Positions 9,301 through 17,277 of a stretch of 64,000 nt of DNA are shown piece after piece (position 1 is the stretch's first letter; each line of letters opens with the position of its first letter). Under the pieces are notes generated by a model. The model was not told the DNA's origin and did not search any database. It saw nothing but the letters and a program-made list of their open reading frames with translations. The stretch comes from Magnetococcales bacterium (GTDB lineage: Bacteria > Pseudomonadota > Magnetococcia > Magnetococcales > Magnetaquicoccaceae), in the NCBI GenBank assembly GCA_015234115.1, contig JADFWP010000011.1:1-64000 (forward strand), written 5' to 3'. The position numbers and the translations under genes were made by a program.

Positions 9301-11357
9301 GTTCGGCGGGTGATATGAATGGGGATGGCTTCGGTGATTTCTTCATCGGGGCTGTTGGGGCCAGTCCGGATGGTGTGTCTGGAGCGGGAGCCGGTTATGT
9401 CGTTTTTGGGAAATCGGCGGGTTGGAGTGGCACTTTTGACCTGGGATCGTTGAATGGATCCACCGGATTCCGGGTGGATGGCGCGGCGGCAGGGGATCAA
9501 GCCGGTTTCAGCGTCTCTTCGGCTGGGGATGTCAATGGTGATGGGTTGGATGATGTGATCATCGGGGCGCGCTGGGCTGATCCCAATGGAGCCGACAGTG
9601 GTGCCAGTTATGTGTTGTTCGGCAAGAGTGCGGGTTGGAATGCCTCCATCGACCTTGCCACCCTGAATGGAACGACTGGATTTTGTATCAACGGGATCCT
9701 GGCCAACGATCAGAGCGGGTCTGCTGTATCTTCCGCTGGGGATGTGAATGGTGATGGCTATGATGATCTGGTAATCGGGGCCCGTTTTGCGGGAGCCTCG
9801 GATGCCGGATCGAGCTATATTCTGTTTGGGAAGAACAGTTGGTCAGCAGCTTTTGAACTCTCTGATCTGGATGGAAGCAATGGCTTCCGGTTTGACGGGC
9901 TTACCGGAAATGAACTGCATGGCCAATCGGTCTCTTCTGCCGGGGACATGAACCGGGATGGCTTTGATGATCTGTTGTTGAATTCACGCCGCGCAGATCC
10001 GAACAACATCACCGATGCCGGTTCCAGTTACGTCTACTTCGGAGGCAATTTTACCGATGCTTCACTCCTCCCCCAAACCGTCAGCGCGGTCAACGCAAAC
10101 CTGGCCGATGTGCTGCGCGGCGGATTGGGTGCGGATACGTTGATCGGGGATGGCGGGGTGGATGTGCTGATCGGCGGAGCGGGGAACGACAGTTTGAGCG
10201 TGACGGATACCTTCTTCCAGCGGATCGATGGTGGTGGTGGGGTCGATACCTTGAAACTGGATGGAACCAGCCTGAGTTTCAACTTCAACACCACGGCGGG
10301 CCTGGCCAACCGGATCCAGGATATTGAGATCATGGATTTGGGTTATGGCAATGCATTGACCCTGGGTGCCAAACACGTCAGCCAGATCACCGGCGCCGGA
10401 TCGGATCTGCGCATCATGGGGGATGGCAGCGATACGCTGGCCATTGGACCGGGTTGGACTTATACGGCCAATGCCTCTACGATTGATAACCAGGTATATC
10501 ATCAATACGTCAAGGGTGCGGTCACCTTGCTGGTGGATGCCGATATCGGCACCTCGGTCGATCCGCTGGTGCTGGATCTGGATGGCGACGGGGTGGAGTT
10601 GGTCGATCACGGGGTGCATTTCGACATGGGAGCGAGTGGCCAAAGCCATGATACCGGCTGGGTCGGGGCCGATGATGCCCTGTTGGCCCTGGACCGCAAC
10701 CATGATGGCGTGATCAACGATATTTCGGAACTTTTCTCCGAGCGCATGTTCGACGATGCCCATTCCGGCATGGGGGCGTTGTCGAAACTGGATGACAACC
10801 TCGACCACCGGATCGATGCCCATGATGCGGGTTATGCCGATCTGCTGGTGTGGCGCGATGCCAATCAGGATGGCGCCTCCGGTGCGGACGAGTTGACCAC
10901 GCTGGCTCAACGGGGGATTGTCTCCATCTCTCTGGAAACCACGGTGAATGGTCAATGGCAGGGGTCGAACCAGGTGCTGACCGATGGTCAGTTCACCTGG
11001 AGCCAGGGTCAGACCGGACGGCTCGCCGAAGTCTCCTTCCTGCACCGGGGCGAGGGTGCGGCGATTACCCTGGCCGATGCGCTGCACGATCTGGTTCCGG
11101 CGTCGGACGAACCGCAGTTCTTTGCCGATCATGGCGCCGAGGCCCTGTTGCAGCACACCTGGCACGACGCGCAGTCTCTGACCATTGCCCTGCCAGCCGA
11201 TCCGGATGCGGATATTCTGGCCTTGCTGGGTGGAGGCGCGGAGACGCACCATCCGGATGCGGCCACGGTCGGCGATCACCTGCCCGAGGTCCAGCCGGTG
11301 CCGCTGCCGCAACCGGTGGAGGATCCGTTGCATGCGCATGCGGTCGGTCATGTGTGA
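1..11357 (+). CDS. Giant RTX/FG-GAP adhesin-like T1SS substrate, 5' truncated by window edge
   Basis: One open frame from the window start to 11357. Ig-like repeats (VSGTATQGQTL...YQWLADN), cadherin-like segment, NIDO-like region, 28 FG-GAP motifs (GDxNGDGxDDLxIGA), RTX nonapeptides (GGAGNDTLTGGGGADILIGGGGND), C-terminal LDLDGDGVEL/EF-hand-like segment; T1SS genes follow. Confidence 0.9.
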   Translation, partial: AASALVANVNDAPTGTVTVSGTATQGQTLTAANTLADLDGLGSITYQWLADNAVISGATGATLVLGEAQVGKAITVRASYTDGHGTVERVTSAASALVANVNDAPTGTVTISGVATQGQTLTASHTLADADGLGTAMTYQWLANGSEIAGVTGASLSLTEAEVGKVITVVARYTDGHGTVERVAGATTTAAVANVNDNPTGSLTISGSPVDGQILTLSQNIADPDGLGTITYQWLAGGTAISGANGSSLTLTHDLLHQAIAVQATYTDLHNTFERVVSAATAAVSPVNHLHGGGVSISGAATQGQTLSVLSTLTDTNGLGTFSYQWYVNSTPVATTDQLTLIDDQVGAAISVVVSYTDGDGFSESATASTGAVANLNDAPVLISGPDGSVDENAAAGAIVYNAVATDVDEGDTLTYSLSGGDSAAFDIDPTSGAVTIKQSPDYEVKSSYSFTVTVTDSGTGLLTDTETVTIAVNNVTEPVLLTPIADQGATEHLAFEYVFPANTFSGADTNETITYTATLASGGALPSWLSFDAGTRTFSGTPTSATNWATGQNLVNGLGGSAGFGEQSWDNTDDVARYVDVSTVFPDGLNFYGQNYTGFWINDNGTINFDGSFSDFWPGGDMEYYKSNNKMLAVFFSDVDMRPNPSTASAGGNSTGSNVGYWDLDTEHGIVTITWDDVTEYPGSTGGAQDAFQMRLYNNGGSNFSVEYRYEEINWDNGNAVAGWSSGTGSFDDLEQDGYNLMTLDDLTQSLWFNFTNGQFSDQQRGLDITVTATATPSGHEASTTFTLLVAAAPNNVVALSELNGTNGFRIDGALSGDQTGRSVASIGDMNGDGFDDLLIAASYADSNGTDSGSAYVLFGDDQFGSTFDLGSSLTGANGFRLVGAAGDMLGYKSVASAGDIDGDGYADLVIGAPDADFEIDGIPLADPGMVYVLAGQSGGFADSIDLNALGTLRGLSLQGEYEGDNLGMSVGSAGDVNGDGFDDLILGASGANPNGNNSGVAYLIYGRANLFDDSFNLGALDATTGTRITGSVAGDAAGFAVASVGDMNGDGLADLVITADHANPNSTTFAGSAYVVFGNQNGLGGTLNVSDLNGTNGFRLDGWAANLLMGRSVASAGDVNGDGYDDLIIGASLADVGATDAGVSYVLFGKPTYTTGDSVIDLSSLTETEGFRLVGAAQGDNSGWSVASAGDLNADGFDDLLVGAGWTTAGNTGSTYVVYGKESGFGTSIALADLNGFNGFRLDGKTADDLSGYAISSAGDVNADGYDDLLIGATGVDSATGAAYVYYGGNLTNATVSDYTSPTGATSANTIRGGAGNDTLTGGGGADILIGGGGNDLLVVADAAFQRVDGGSGSDTLSLSGTGVTLDLTAAGMANKVQDIEVVDLGSGNTLNLLLRDVSQITSAGADLRIDGDSSDALVIEPGWAVLKHDTEINAQWYDKYVQGAVSMLVDADIATTAVVPLARLNGANGFRLDGMAAGDAAGRAISAGDIDADGDNDLLIGAPLSGAADGGAGYVVYGTPDGFASQIDLSSLDGAISGFRLNAEAAGDGLGWAMSSGDVNGDGYDDLLIGAPFGDSGASNTGISYVVFGKGSAFVNSLNLSTLDGSSGLRIFGDVLGDFSGTSVSLDGDVNGDGFDDIVLGAKGSDQNGAYSGSVYVVFGGMSLSTDIHLSELNGTTGFRLDGAPSQDFTGVSVQVAGDVNGDGFDDLLIGAYKSDLGGTDAGASYVVYGRETGFDATIALASMTADIGFHIVGESAVDWSGWSVSGAGDVNGDGYADLIIGAQKSDTGGTDAGTSYVVFGKDGGFGTELALADLAGGNGFRLVGGAAGDASGIVVSSAGDVNGDGFDDLLVGANGVGTHGAAYVILGKATGFDASVDLATLDAASGFRLDGVAAEDHAGLWVHGAGDVNGDGYDDVAIGATDADVGGASSGAAYVYFGGNVTNLPTTGNPNVNGTAGDDILHGGLGSDVMSGLGGADVLIGGAGDDILEVADPTFLAVDGGSGADVLRLNGATGMVLDFTIPGMANHIQDIEIIDLQVGADSNILRIDDPARVSQIAGSESRLQIQGDADDLLVLGGSWEFSAGASPDPATGYVYDSYINGGNKLLVDAEIKVSKAQPVIQLVNLVAADGFELTGGADSYSGYSVSSAGDVNGDGLDDLLVGADFANQSFGAAYLVYGMPSNLTHSIALSTVGVTTAGFRLDGENEGDHAGWSVAGVGDFNGDGYDDIVVGTSGPNSQAGSSYLVFGNEVGGFDPSMSLGTMTASSLRLDGVTAGEMAGSAVQSAGDVNGDGYDDLIIGAQSSDISGPDSGASYVVFGGSGLSGSLALATLDETSGFRIKPAVDGGYLGGAVAAAGDIDGDGYGDLIVGADGEGASYVLFGQHSFGTDLDLGSLGSAGGPDGFRLAGESVGDLSGCSVASAGDVNGDGLDDLIVGACSADIGGVGSGAAYVIFGQTTGWSDLDLSTLGSHGFRLNGVAAGDGAGESVASAGDINADGYADLFIGAPGMNGDAGGGYIVYGSANGFGTELDLSALDGFNGFRIEGVSSLDNAGISVSSAGDFNGDGFGDLILGASLADVAQGTHNGISYVLYGGNFTGTATQAQVLNGEANFANILHGSVAADILNGMGDEDVLIGGGGNDILKVGDAAFVRVDGGSGIDTLQLTGTGLSLDFNTTDGLANRVRNIEVIDLQAGTGANTLNLSARQISQITSAGSDLRIMGDAGDTLNLDGNWGYAASGGILQLTSGAVTLLVDDGIVVNTNFLPSGSVTISGTVAAGQTLTTSTSGVQDENGMVGVTFTYQWWADGEAIAGGTGSSLVLTAAMVGKVITVTASYTDQESHAESVTSVKTTPVGITPQAAVGLATLDGHNGFRLDGVAAGDQAGVKGDGLGDINGDGFEDIILGAAADYGGSGSSSSYVVFGKESGWAAVTSLSAFLGTDGFRMDGVAENNYADIVSHLGDVNGDGFDDMLVNASGTDHGGTDAGSAYVVFGKVGGWGASFSLSVLNGTTGFRMDGVSGDNLSAISGVGDVNGDGYDDFLTGSVTSDFPAANAGATYLILGKATGWSSTMSLSTLSGSDGTLFYGTAAGDWSGFSVSSAGDMNGDGFGDFFIGAVGASPDGVSGAGAGYVVFGKSAGWSGTFDLGSLNGSTGFRVDGAAAGDQAGFSVSSAGDVNGDGLDDVIIGARWADPNGADSGASYVLFGKSAGWNASIDLATLNGTTGFCINGILANDQSGSAVSSAGDVNGDGYDDLVIGARFAGASDAGSSYILFGKNSWSAAFELSDLDGSNGFRFDGLTGNELHGQSVSSAGDMNRDGFDDLLLNSRRADPNNITDAGSSYVYFGGNFTDASLLPQTVSAVNANLADVLRGGLGADTLIGDGGVDVLIGGAGNDSLSVTDTFFQRIDGGGGVDTLKLDGTSLSFNFNTTAGLANRIQDIEIMDLGYGNALTLGAKHVSQITGAGSDLRIMGDGSDTLAIGPGWTYTANASTIDNQVYHQYVKGAVTLLVDADIGTSVDPLVLDLDGDGVELVDHGVHFDMGASGQSHDTGWVGADDALLALDRNHDGVINDISELFSERMFDDAHSGMGALSKLDDNLDHRIDAHDAGYADLLVWRDANQDGASGADELTTLAQRGIVSISLETTVNGQWQGSNQVLTDGQFTWSQGQTGRLAEVSFLHRGEGAAITLADALHDLVPASDEPQFFADHGAEALLQHTWHDAQSLTIALPADPDADILALLGGGAETHHPDAATVGDHLPEVQPVPLPQPVEDPLHAHAVGHV

Positions 11358-11411
11358 CGCGGGTGGTGAAGGCATGAGCAGTCCGGTTGGGGTGTTTTCC
11401 GGGGCCGCAGC

Positions 11412-13091
11412 ATGAAGGAGATGCTGCGGTTTCTGGCCATGAGTCCGCTGTTGGGCTTTGAGTTGCTGGTTGCCTCTTTTCTGATCAACCTGTTGGGGCT
11501 GGCCTCGTCGCTTTATGTGATTCAGGTGCTCAATCGCTATGTGGGCAGCGGGGTGGATGCCACGCTGTTCACCCTGACCATCGGGGCGATTCTGGCCATC
11601 GGAATTGAATGGTGGATGCGCCAGTTGCGTCGTGATCTGGCCCGCAGCGTGGTCGGACGCCCCATGGGACGGGTGGCGGTCGGATTCTTCAACGCGCTGC
11701 TCGGGATCAAACTGGCGGAACTGCTGCGTTTGAACTCTTCGAGTCAGCGGGAGATGCTGGGTCATCTCTCCACGGTGCAGCGCGCCTATACGCCGGCCAC
11801 GGTGGTGGCACTGTTGGATCTGCCTTTTGCCGGGGTGTTTGTCGCGGCTTTGGTATTGATCCATCCGGCCATCGCTCTGCTGGCCACCGGATTTCTGGCT
11901 TTCGTTTTTTTGATCAGTCTGGTCCATCAACACCGTTTGACCCATCCCACCCTTCAGGTTGGCCAGCTTTCTGCCCGACATGCGGCCCTTTCTGCCTCGG
12001 TTTTGACCACGGCCGAGTCGGTACGGGTCTTCAATGGTGCCCATTTGATGCGCAACCGGTGGTGGGAACAGATGGTTGCGCTGCATCGGGATCAAACCGA
12101 TCTGGCCAATCGTCAGGAGGGGATTCAGACCCTGACCCAGGCCATCGGTGCCCTGATGGGGGTGGCGGTGATCGGCTATGGCGCCAAACTGGCCACCTTC
12201 GGGCAGATGGATACCGGTTTGCTGATCGGCGCCAATATTCTCGCCGGGCGCGCCATGGCCCCTTTGCTGCGTTTTGCCCAGTTGGTGCCCCAGTTGGCCA
12301 AGGCCAGACAGGCGCTGGAGCTGCTTGCCCAGTTCAGCCGTCTGCCGTTGGTGAAGGAAGAGGGCACCGCGCTGCGGGAGTTCTCCGGACGGGTGGCCTT
12401 GGAGATGGTCGGCTATGCCTGGCCGGGTGCCAAGGGAGTGTTGTTCGAGTCGCTCTCCTGTATTGCGGAGCCGGGGAAGCTGGTTGCCGTGGTGGGGAGC
12501 AACGGCACGGGCAAGACCACCCTGCTGCGTCTTCTGACCGGCGTGCTGGAGCCGCAACGCGGCAAGATTCTGATCGATGGGTATAATCTGTCTCAGCTCC
12601 ATCCGGAGTGGTGGCATGGCCAACTGCTCTATCTGCCCCAGGAGCCTCTCTTTCTGGATGCCACCTTGCGAGAAAATCTCACCACGCTTCAGCCCGGACT
12701 CGATGACGAGGCCTTGCATGCCTTGGTGGATCGGGTGGGTTTGCGTCGGTTTCTCAACGAAAGCGAGCAGGGATTGGAGCTGGTGATCACCGAAGGAGGA
12801 CAACGCCTGTCGCCGGGCATCCGGCGGCGCATTGCCCTGGCGCGCGCTTTGGTGAGCGACGGGAAACTGGTGGTGCTCGACGAACCCTTGGAAGGACTCG
12901 ATGGCGAAGGGCGCAAGCTTTTGTTGGAGATGATCAAGGAGTGGGTCACTCAGGGCCGCACGGTGGTGACCGCCTCGCACGACGCGGCCATGGCCCAGGT
13001 GGCCGATCTGGTGATCGATCTGGATGCCAAGCCGGTTCCCGGGGTGCGAGTCGTCTCCCGTGCGCCGCGTATTGGGGGGCCGATCGGATGA
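11412..13091 (+). CDS. Type I secretion ABC transporter (PrtD/HlyB-like, no C39 peptidase domain seen)
   Basis: N-terminal membrane segments; Walker A GSNGTGKTT, signature LSPGIRRRIALARAL, Walker B LVVLDEPLEGLD; follows the RTX gene. Confidence 0.88.
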   Translation: MKEMLRFLAMSPLLGFELLVASFLINLLGLASSLYVIQVLNRYVGSGVDATLFTLTIGAILAIGIEWWMRQLRRDLARSVVGRPMGRVAVGFFNALLGIKLAELLRLNSSSQREMLGHLSTVQRAYTPATVVALLDLPFAGVFVAALVLIHPAIALLATGFLAFVFLISLVHQHRLTHPTLQVGQLSARHAALSASVLTTAESVRVFNGAHLMRNRWWEQMVALHRDQTDLANRQEGIQTLTQAIGALMGVAVIGYGAKLATFGQMDTGLLIGANILAGRAMAPLLRFAQLVPQLAKARQALELLAQFSRLPLVKEEGTALREFSGRVALEMVGYAWPGAKGVLFESLSCIAEPGKLVAVVGSNGTGKTTLLRLLTGVLEPQRGKILIDGYNLSQLHPEWWHGQLLYLPQEPLFLDATLRENLTTLQPGLDDEALHALVDRVGLRRFLNESEQGLELVITEGGQRLSPGIRRRIALARALVSDGKLVVLDEPLEGLDGEGRKLLLEMIKEWVTQGRTVVTASHDAAMAQVADLVIDLDAKPVPGVRVVSRAPRIGGPIG

Positions 13092-14383
13092 GCGTGCCTG
13101 CTTTTGGCGAGTTGGATACGGAATTCTCCAAAGCGCCGCAGCGTTTTCTGCTGGCCGTGATTGTGATGCTGGCCGTGCTGACGCTCTGGGGCCATTACGG
13201 CACGCTGGATATTGTCAGCATCACCCAGGGCGAAGTGGTTCCGGCTTCCCAGATCAAGAAGATCCAGCATCTGGAGGGGGGGATCGTGCGCGCCATCCTG
13301 GCCCGCGAGGGCGAGGTGGTCCATCAGGATCAGCCTCTGCTCGAACTGGAATCCACCTCGTCGGGCGCCGATGTGGGCGAGATGCAATCCCGCATTTCGG
13401 CGCTCAAGGTGGAGATCATCCGGCTGGAGACCGAGGCCGCCGGTCGCGAGGAGCTGAAATTCACCCCGGAAGAGGAAAAAGAGTTCGGCGAACGGGTGCG
13501 TCAGGCCAAAGAGCTGTTTCATTCCCGGCGGCACAATCTGCGCAATGCCGTCACGGCCCAGTCCGAAACCGTGGTGCAGCGACAGCAGGATGTCCAGGAG
13601 ATTCAGGCCCGATTGCGTCACGCGCAAAAGCGGGTGGAGTTGATCAAGGAGCAGGTGGGCATCAGCGAGAAACTGCTCAAGAACGACATCACCAACCGCT
13701 ACGGTCATCTCGACCTGTTGAAGGAGTTGAGCGCCCTGCAAAGCCGCATCGAGGAGGATACGGCGGGTGTGGCCCGTGCCGAGGCCATGCTCAAGGAGGC
13801 CAACGCGCAATTGAAGTCGGTGCGCAGCAAGTATGATGAAGAGGTCGGCAGGCAACTGGATGTGGCCCGGCGCGATTTGAACGAGCATTTGGCGCGCATG
13901 GGGAAATTCGAGGACAACTTTCGGCGCACCCTGGTCAAGTCTCCGGTCCGGGGAGTGGTGAAGAGCCTGAGTGTGGCCACGCTCGGCGGGGTGATCAAGG
14001 CCGGGGAGACCGTGGTCGAGATCGTTCCCGAGGGGGATGAACTGATCATCGAGGCCAAGCTGGCCATTCACGACATCGGCTATGTCTCGGTTGGCCAGAA
14101 GGCCAAGGTGCGGCTGCTTTCCGCCGATGCCGCCCGTTTTGGCGAGTTGAACGGCGAGGTGATCAACGTCAGCCCGGACACCTTTCTGATCAAGGAGGGC
14201 AATCCCTTCTACAAGGTGCGGGTCAAGACCGAGGCCAAATTTTTCGCCAGTCGCGGTCAGACCTATCAACTGGTGCCGGGCATGATTCTTCAGGTCTCGA
14301 TCCTGACCGGCAACCGGACCATTCTTGAATACATCTTTTCTCCATTGTTCAATGCGATGCATGCGGCGTTGGGGGAGAGGTGA
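13088..14383 (+). CDS. HlyD-family T1SS periplasmic adaptor
   Basis: MSVPAFGELD start overlaps ABC stop (ATGA); TM, HLEGGIVRAILAREGEVV lipoyl-like motif, coiled coil, VKSPVRGVVKSL. Confidence 0.88.
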   Translation: MSVPAFGELDTEFSKAPQRFLLAVIVMLAVLTLWGHYGTLDIVSITQGEVVPASQIKKIQHLEGGIVRAILAREGEVVHQDQPLLELESTSSGADVGEMQSRISALKVEIIRLETEAAGREELKFTPEEEKEFGERVRQAKELFHSRRHNLRNAVTAQSETVVQRQQDVQEIQARLRHAQKRVELIKEQVGISEKLLKNDITNRYGHLDLLKELSALQSRIEEDTAGVARAEAMLKEANAQLKSVRSKYDEEVGRQLDVARRDLNEHLARMGKFEDNFRRTLVKSPVRGVVKSLSVATLGGVIKAGETVVEIVPEGDELIIEAKLAIHDIGYVSVGQKAKVRLLSADAARFGELNGEVINVSPDTFLIKEGNPFYKVRVKTEAKFFASRGQTYQLVPGMILQVSILTGNRTILEYIFSPLFNAMHAALGER

Positions 14384-14386
14384 GCT

Positions 14387-15478
14387 TTGATTAAGGAAGT
14401 GTCCAGCATGGAAGACGCCCCCCCATCCTCCCCGGAACCCACCCTGCGCATCGACGGTTCGCGCCTTTTTGCCCATTGGCTGGAGCAGGAGCGGGTCAGC
14501 CTGGCCTTCACCACCTATCAGGCGAGCAAGATTTTTTTCATTGGCCTGAAACCCGATGGCGGCATGGCGGTGTTCGAGCGCACCTTTGACCGCTGCATGG
14601 GGATTGCCCGGTGGGAGAAAACCTTGTGGCTGGCGGCGCGTTTTCAATTGTGGCGTTTTGCCGATGTGTTGGATCCGGGGCAGTTGCATGACGGTCACGA
14701 TGCTCTTTACGTTCCCATGACCGGGCACACCACCGGCGATGTGGACATCCACGATATCGCGATTCTGCCGGACGGGCGACCGGTGTTTGTGGTCACGCTG
14801 TTCAACTGTGTGGCCACGGTCGGGGTGAACGAGAGTTTCGTGCCGCTCTGGAAGCCGCCGTTCATCTCCCGGCTGGTGGCCGAGGATCGTTGTCACATCA
14901 ACGGGTTGGCGCTCGACGAGGGGCGACCCCGCTATGTCACCATGGTGAGCCGTTCCGATATCGTCGAGGGGTGGCGCGAACATCGGGTCGGCGGCGGGGT
15001 GGTGATGGACATGTGGAACAACGAGGTGGTCTGCACCGGTCTCTCCATGCCCCATTCCCCCAGGGTCCATCAGGGCAAGCTCTGGCTGCTCAATGCCGGA
15101 ACCGGCGAGGTGGGATTTGTGGATTTTGCCCGGCAGCAGTTCGAGCCGGTGGCTTTTTGTCCCGGTTTTCTGCGCGGATTGTCTTTGGTGGGCGATTACG
15201 CCGTGGCCGGGATGTCCAGGGCCAGAGAGAACCGCTCTTTCAATGGGTTGCCTTTCAACGACCGGCTCGCGCGCGAGCGGATCGCACCCCGTTGCGGCTT
15301 GCAGGTGGTGGATCTCAAGAGTGGTGCCGCCACCCACTCCCTCGCCATCGAGGGGTTTGTGGATGAGTTATACGATGTCGTGACTCTGCCTGGAATCGTC
15401 CGTCCCATGGCGTTGGGATTCCGCACGCGGGAGATTCACCATGTCATCAAGGTCGGAGCCATGGAAGCGTTGGGATGA
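14387..15478 (+). CDS. TIGR03032-family conserved protein
   Basis: Motifs SLAFTTYQASKIFFIG, RCMGIARWEKTLWLAARFQLWRF, HINGLALDEGRPRYVTMVSRSD typical of this family by recall. Confidence 0.7.
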   Translation: MIKEVSSMEDAPPSSPEPTLRIDGSRLFAHWLEQERVSLAFTTYQASKIFFIGLKPDGGMAVFERTFDRCMGIARWEKTLWLAARFQLWRFADVLDPGQLHDGHDALYVPMTGHTTGDVDIHDIAILPDGRPVFVVTLFNCVATVGVNESFVPLWKPPFISRLVAEDRCHINGLALDEGRPRYVTMVSRSDIVEGWREHRVGGGVVMDMWNNEVVCTGLSMPHSPRVHQGKLWLLNAGTGEVGFVDFARQQFEPVAFCPGFLRGLSLVGDYAVAGMSRARENRSFNGLPFNDRLARERIAPRCGLQVVDLKSGAATHSLAIEGFVDELYDVVTLPGIVRPMALGFRTREIHHVIKVGAMEALG

Positions 15479-17277
15479 CCCCTTTCGAGACCGCCCTGCT
15501 TCACCATCGCGCGGGACGGTTGGCGCAGGCGGTGCAGGGGTATCGGTGGATGCTGGAGCAGGATCCCGCCCATCTCTTCACCTGGACCAACCTCGCCATG
15601 GCGTTGCATCAACTGCATCGTGGCCAGGAGGCGGAAGCGGCCTGCCGTCAGGCGCTGCGTCTTGATTCCCGACACGCCGAGGCGTGGAACAATCTGGGCA
15701 TCATCCGGTCGGAACAGCGGGATTTCATGGGCGCGGTGGCGGCCTATCGCCAGTGCGTGGCCCTGGATCCGACCCATTTTCTCGCCTGGACCAATCTGGG
15801 CATCGCTTCGGTTCGTCTGGGTGACGTGGGCGGGGCCATTGCCGCGCTTCAGCAGGCTCTGATCCATCAGCCGGATCATACCCAGGCGCTGATGCACCTG
15901 ATCCATCAGAAACAGCAGGCCTGCGACTGGCAGGGGCTGGATCCGCTGGTGGGGCGTCTCGTGGCCCAGATGCGGCGGGATCAGGCCGAGGTCAATCCTT
16001 TTTCGTTGCTTTTCTTGTGCCGGGATCCAGGGGAGATGCGGCGGTGTGCCGACCATTTCGCCGGTCGCGTGGTGCGTCAGGCCAGCACCATGGCGGCGGT
16101 GGTCCGCCCCGTCGTTCCTGCTGGCGGGGATGGCCGGTTGCGGATCGGCTATCTCTCCGGGGATTTTCACCCCCATGCCACCGTGGTTCTGGCCCGCGAG
16201 TTGTTCGGCGCTCATGATCGCGCCGCATTCCGGATTTTTGGCTATTCCTATGGCCCGAATGACGGCTCGGTATTGCGGCGCAATCTGGAACAGAGTTTCG
16301 ATCATTTCCGCGACGGCTCCTCCTGGAGCGATGCGGCCATCGCGCAACGGATCGCCGAGGATGGCATCGACATTCTGGTGGATTTGAAGGGATACACCCG
16401 CGACGCCCGTTCCCCGATTCTGGCTCTGCGTCCCGCACCGCTCCAGGTGGCCTATCTGGGGTATCCAGGCACCATGGGGGGCGGGTTCATGGATTATGTG
16501 GTGGCCGACGAGGTGGTGTTGCCCGTGGCCCACCGGCGTCATTTCGCCGAGCAGCCGATCCTTCTGCCCGGTTGCTACCAGGTCAACGACAGCCAACGCC
16601 AGGTGGCGGCGGAGACCGGAACCCGCGCCGATCACGGGTTGCCCGAACATGGCGTGGTGTTTTGCTGTTTCAACCAGACCGCCAAGATCACGCCGGATTT
16701 CTTCACCCTCTGGTTGCAGTTGCTCCAGGCTGTGCCGGGGAGTTGCCTGTGGTTGCTGGCGTTCAATGGCGAGGCGCAAAAGAATGCCCGCGCTTTTGCC
16801 TCCCGTGCCGGTCTGGATCCCGCGCGATTGATTTTCGCGCCCCCGTTGCCTCATGATCGACATCTGGCCCGTTATCGACTGGCGGATCTGTTTCTCGATA
16901 CCTTGCCGTGCAATGCCCACACCACGGCGAGCGACGCCTTGTGGGTCGGGTGTCCGGTGGTGACCTGCCTGGGTACGACCTTTGCCGGTCGGGTTGCGGC
17001 CAGTCTGCTCCACACCTTGGGATTTTCCCAATGGATCGCCCATGATCCGGTCCACTATCGGCAGATCGCGCTGCATCTGGCCACGCATGAGGCGCAGCGT
17101 CACCAGTGGCGCGCCCGGTTGCGGGAGGTTGTGGCCCGGTCCGAGCTGTTTTCCGGGGTCGCTTTTGCCAGAAAACTGGAACAGGCGTTTCAGGCCATCT
17201 GGCAGCGTCATCGTTCCGGCCTGGCTCCAGCCCCGTTGCGGGTGGAGGGGGGTGGGGCGGTGTTTGACGTGTCATGA
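15475..17277 (+). CDS. TPR + SPINDLY/O-GlcNAc-transferase-like glycosyltransferase
   Basis: N-terminal TPRs; RIGYLSGDFHPHATVVL, DILVDLKGYTRDAR, QVAYLGYPGTMGGGFMDYVVADEVVLP, DTLPCNAHTTASDALWVGCPVVTCLG. Start overlaps preceding stop. Confidence 0.87.
   Translation: MTPFETALLHHRAGRLAQAVQGYRWMLEQDPAHLFTWTNLAMALHQLHRGQEAEAACRQALRLDSRHAEAWNNLGIIRSEQRDFMGAVAAYRQCVALDPTHFLAWTNLGIASVRLGDVGGAIAALQQALIHQPDHTQALMHLIHQKQQACDWQGLDPLVGRLVAQMRRDQAEVNPFSLLFLCRDPGEMRRCADHFAGRVVRQASTMAAVVRPVVPAGGDGRLRIGYLSGDFHPHATVVLARELFGAHDRAAFRIFGYSYGPNDGSVLRRNLEQSFDHFRDGSSWSDAAIAQRIAEDGIDILVDLKGYTRDARSPILALRPAPLQVAYLGYPGTMGGGFMDYVVADEVVLPVAHRRHFAEQPILLPGCYQVNDSQRQVAAETGTRADHGLPEHGVVFCCFNQTAKITPDFFTLWLQLLQAVPGSCLWLLAFNGEAQKNARAFASRAGLDPARLIFAPPLPHDRHLARYRLADLFLDTLPCNAHTTASDALWVGCPVVTCLGTTFAGRVAASLLHTLGFSQWIAHDPVHYRQIALHLATHEAQRHQWRARLREVVARSELFSGVAFARKLEQAFQAIWQRHRSGLAPAPLRVEGGGAVFDVS

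Noticed and set aside
10062-12980. 972-aa minus-strand ORF
   Set aside because: Antisense to the adhesin C-terminus and T1SS ABC gene; low-complexity H/Q/R-rich translation with no family motif; a GC-rich coding shadow.
12950-15337. 795-aa minus-strand ORF
   Set aside because: Fully antisense to hlyD and the TIGR03032 gene, whose sense-strand translations have clear family motifs.
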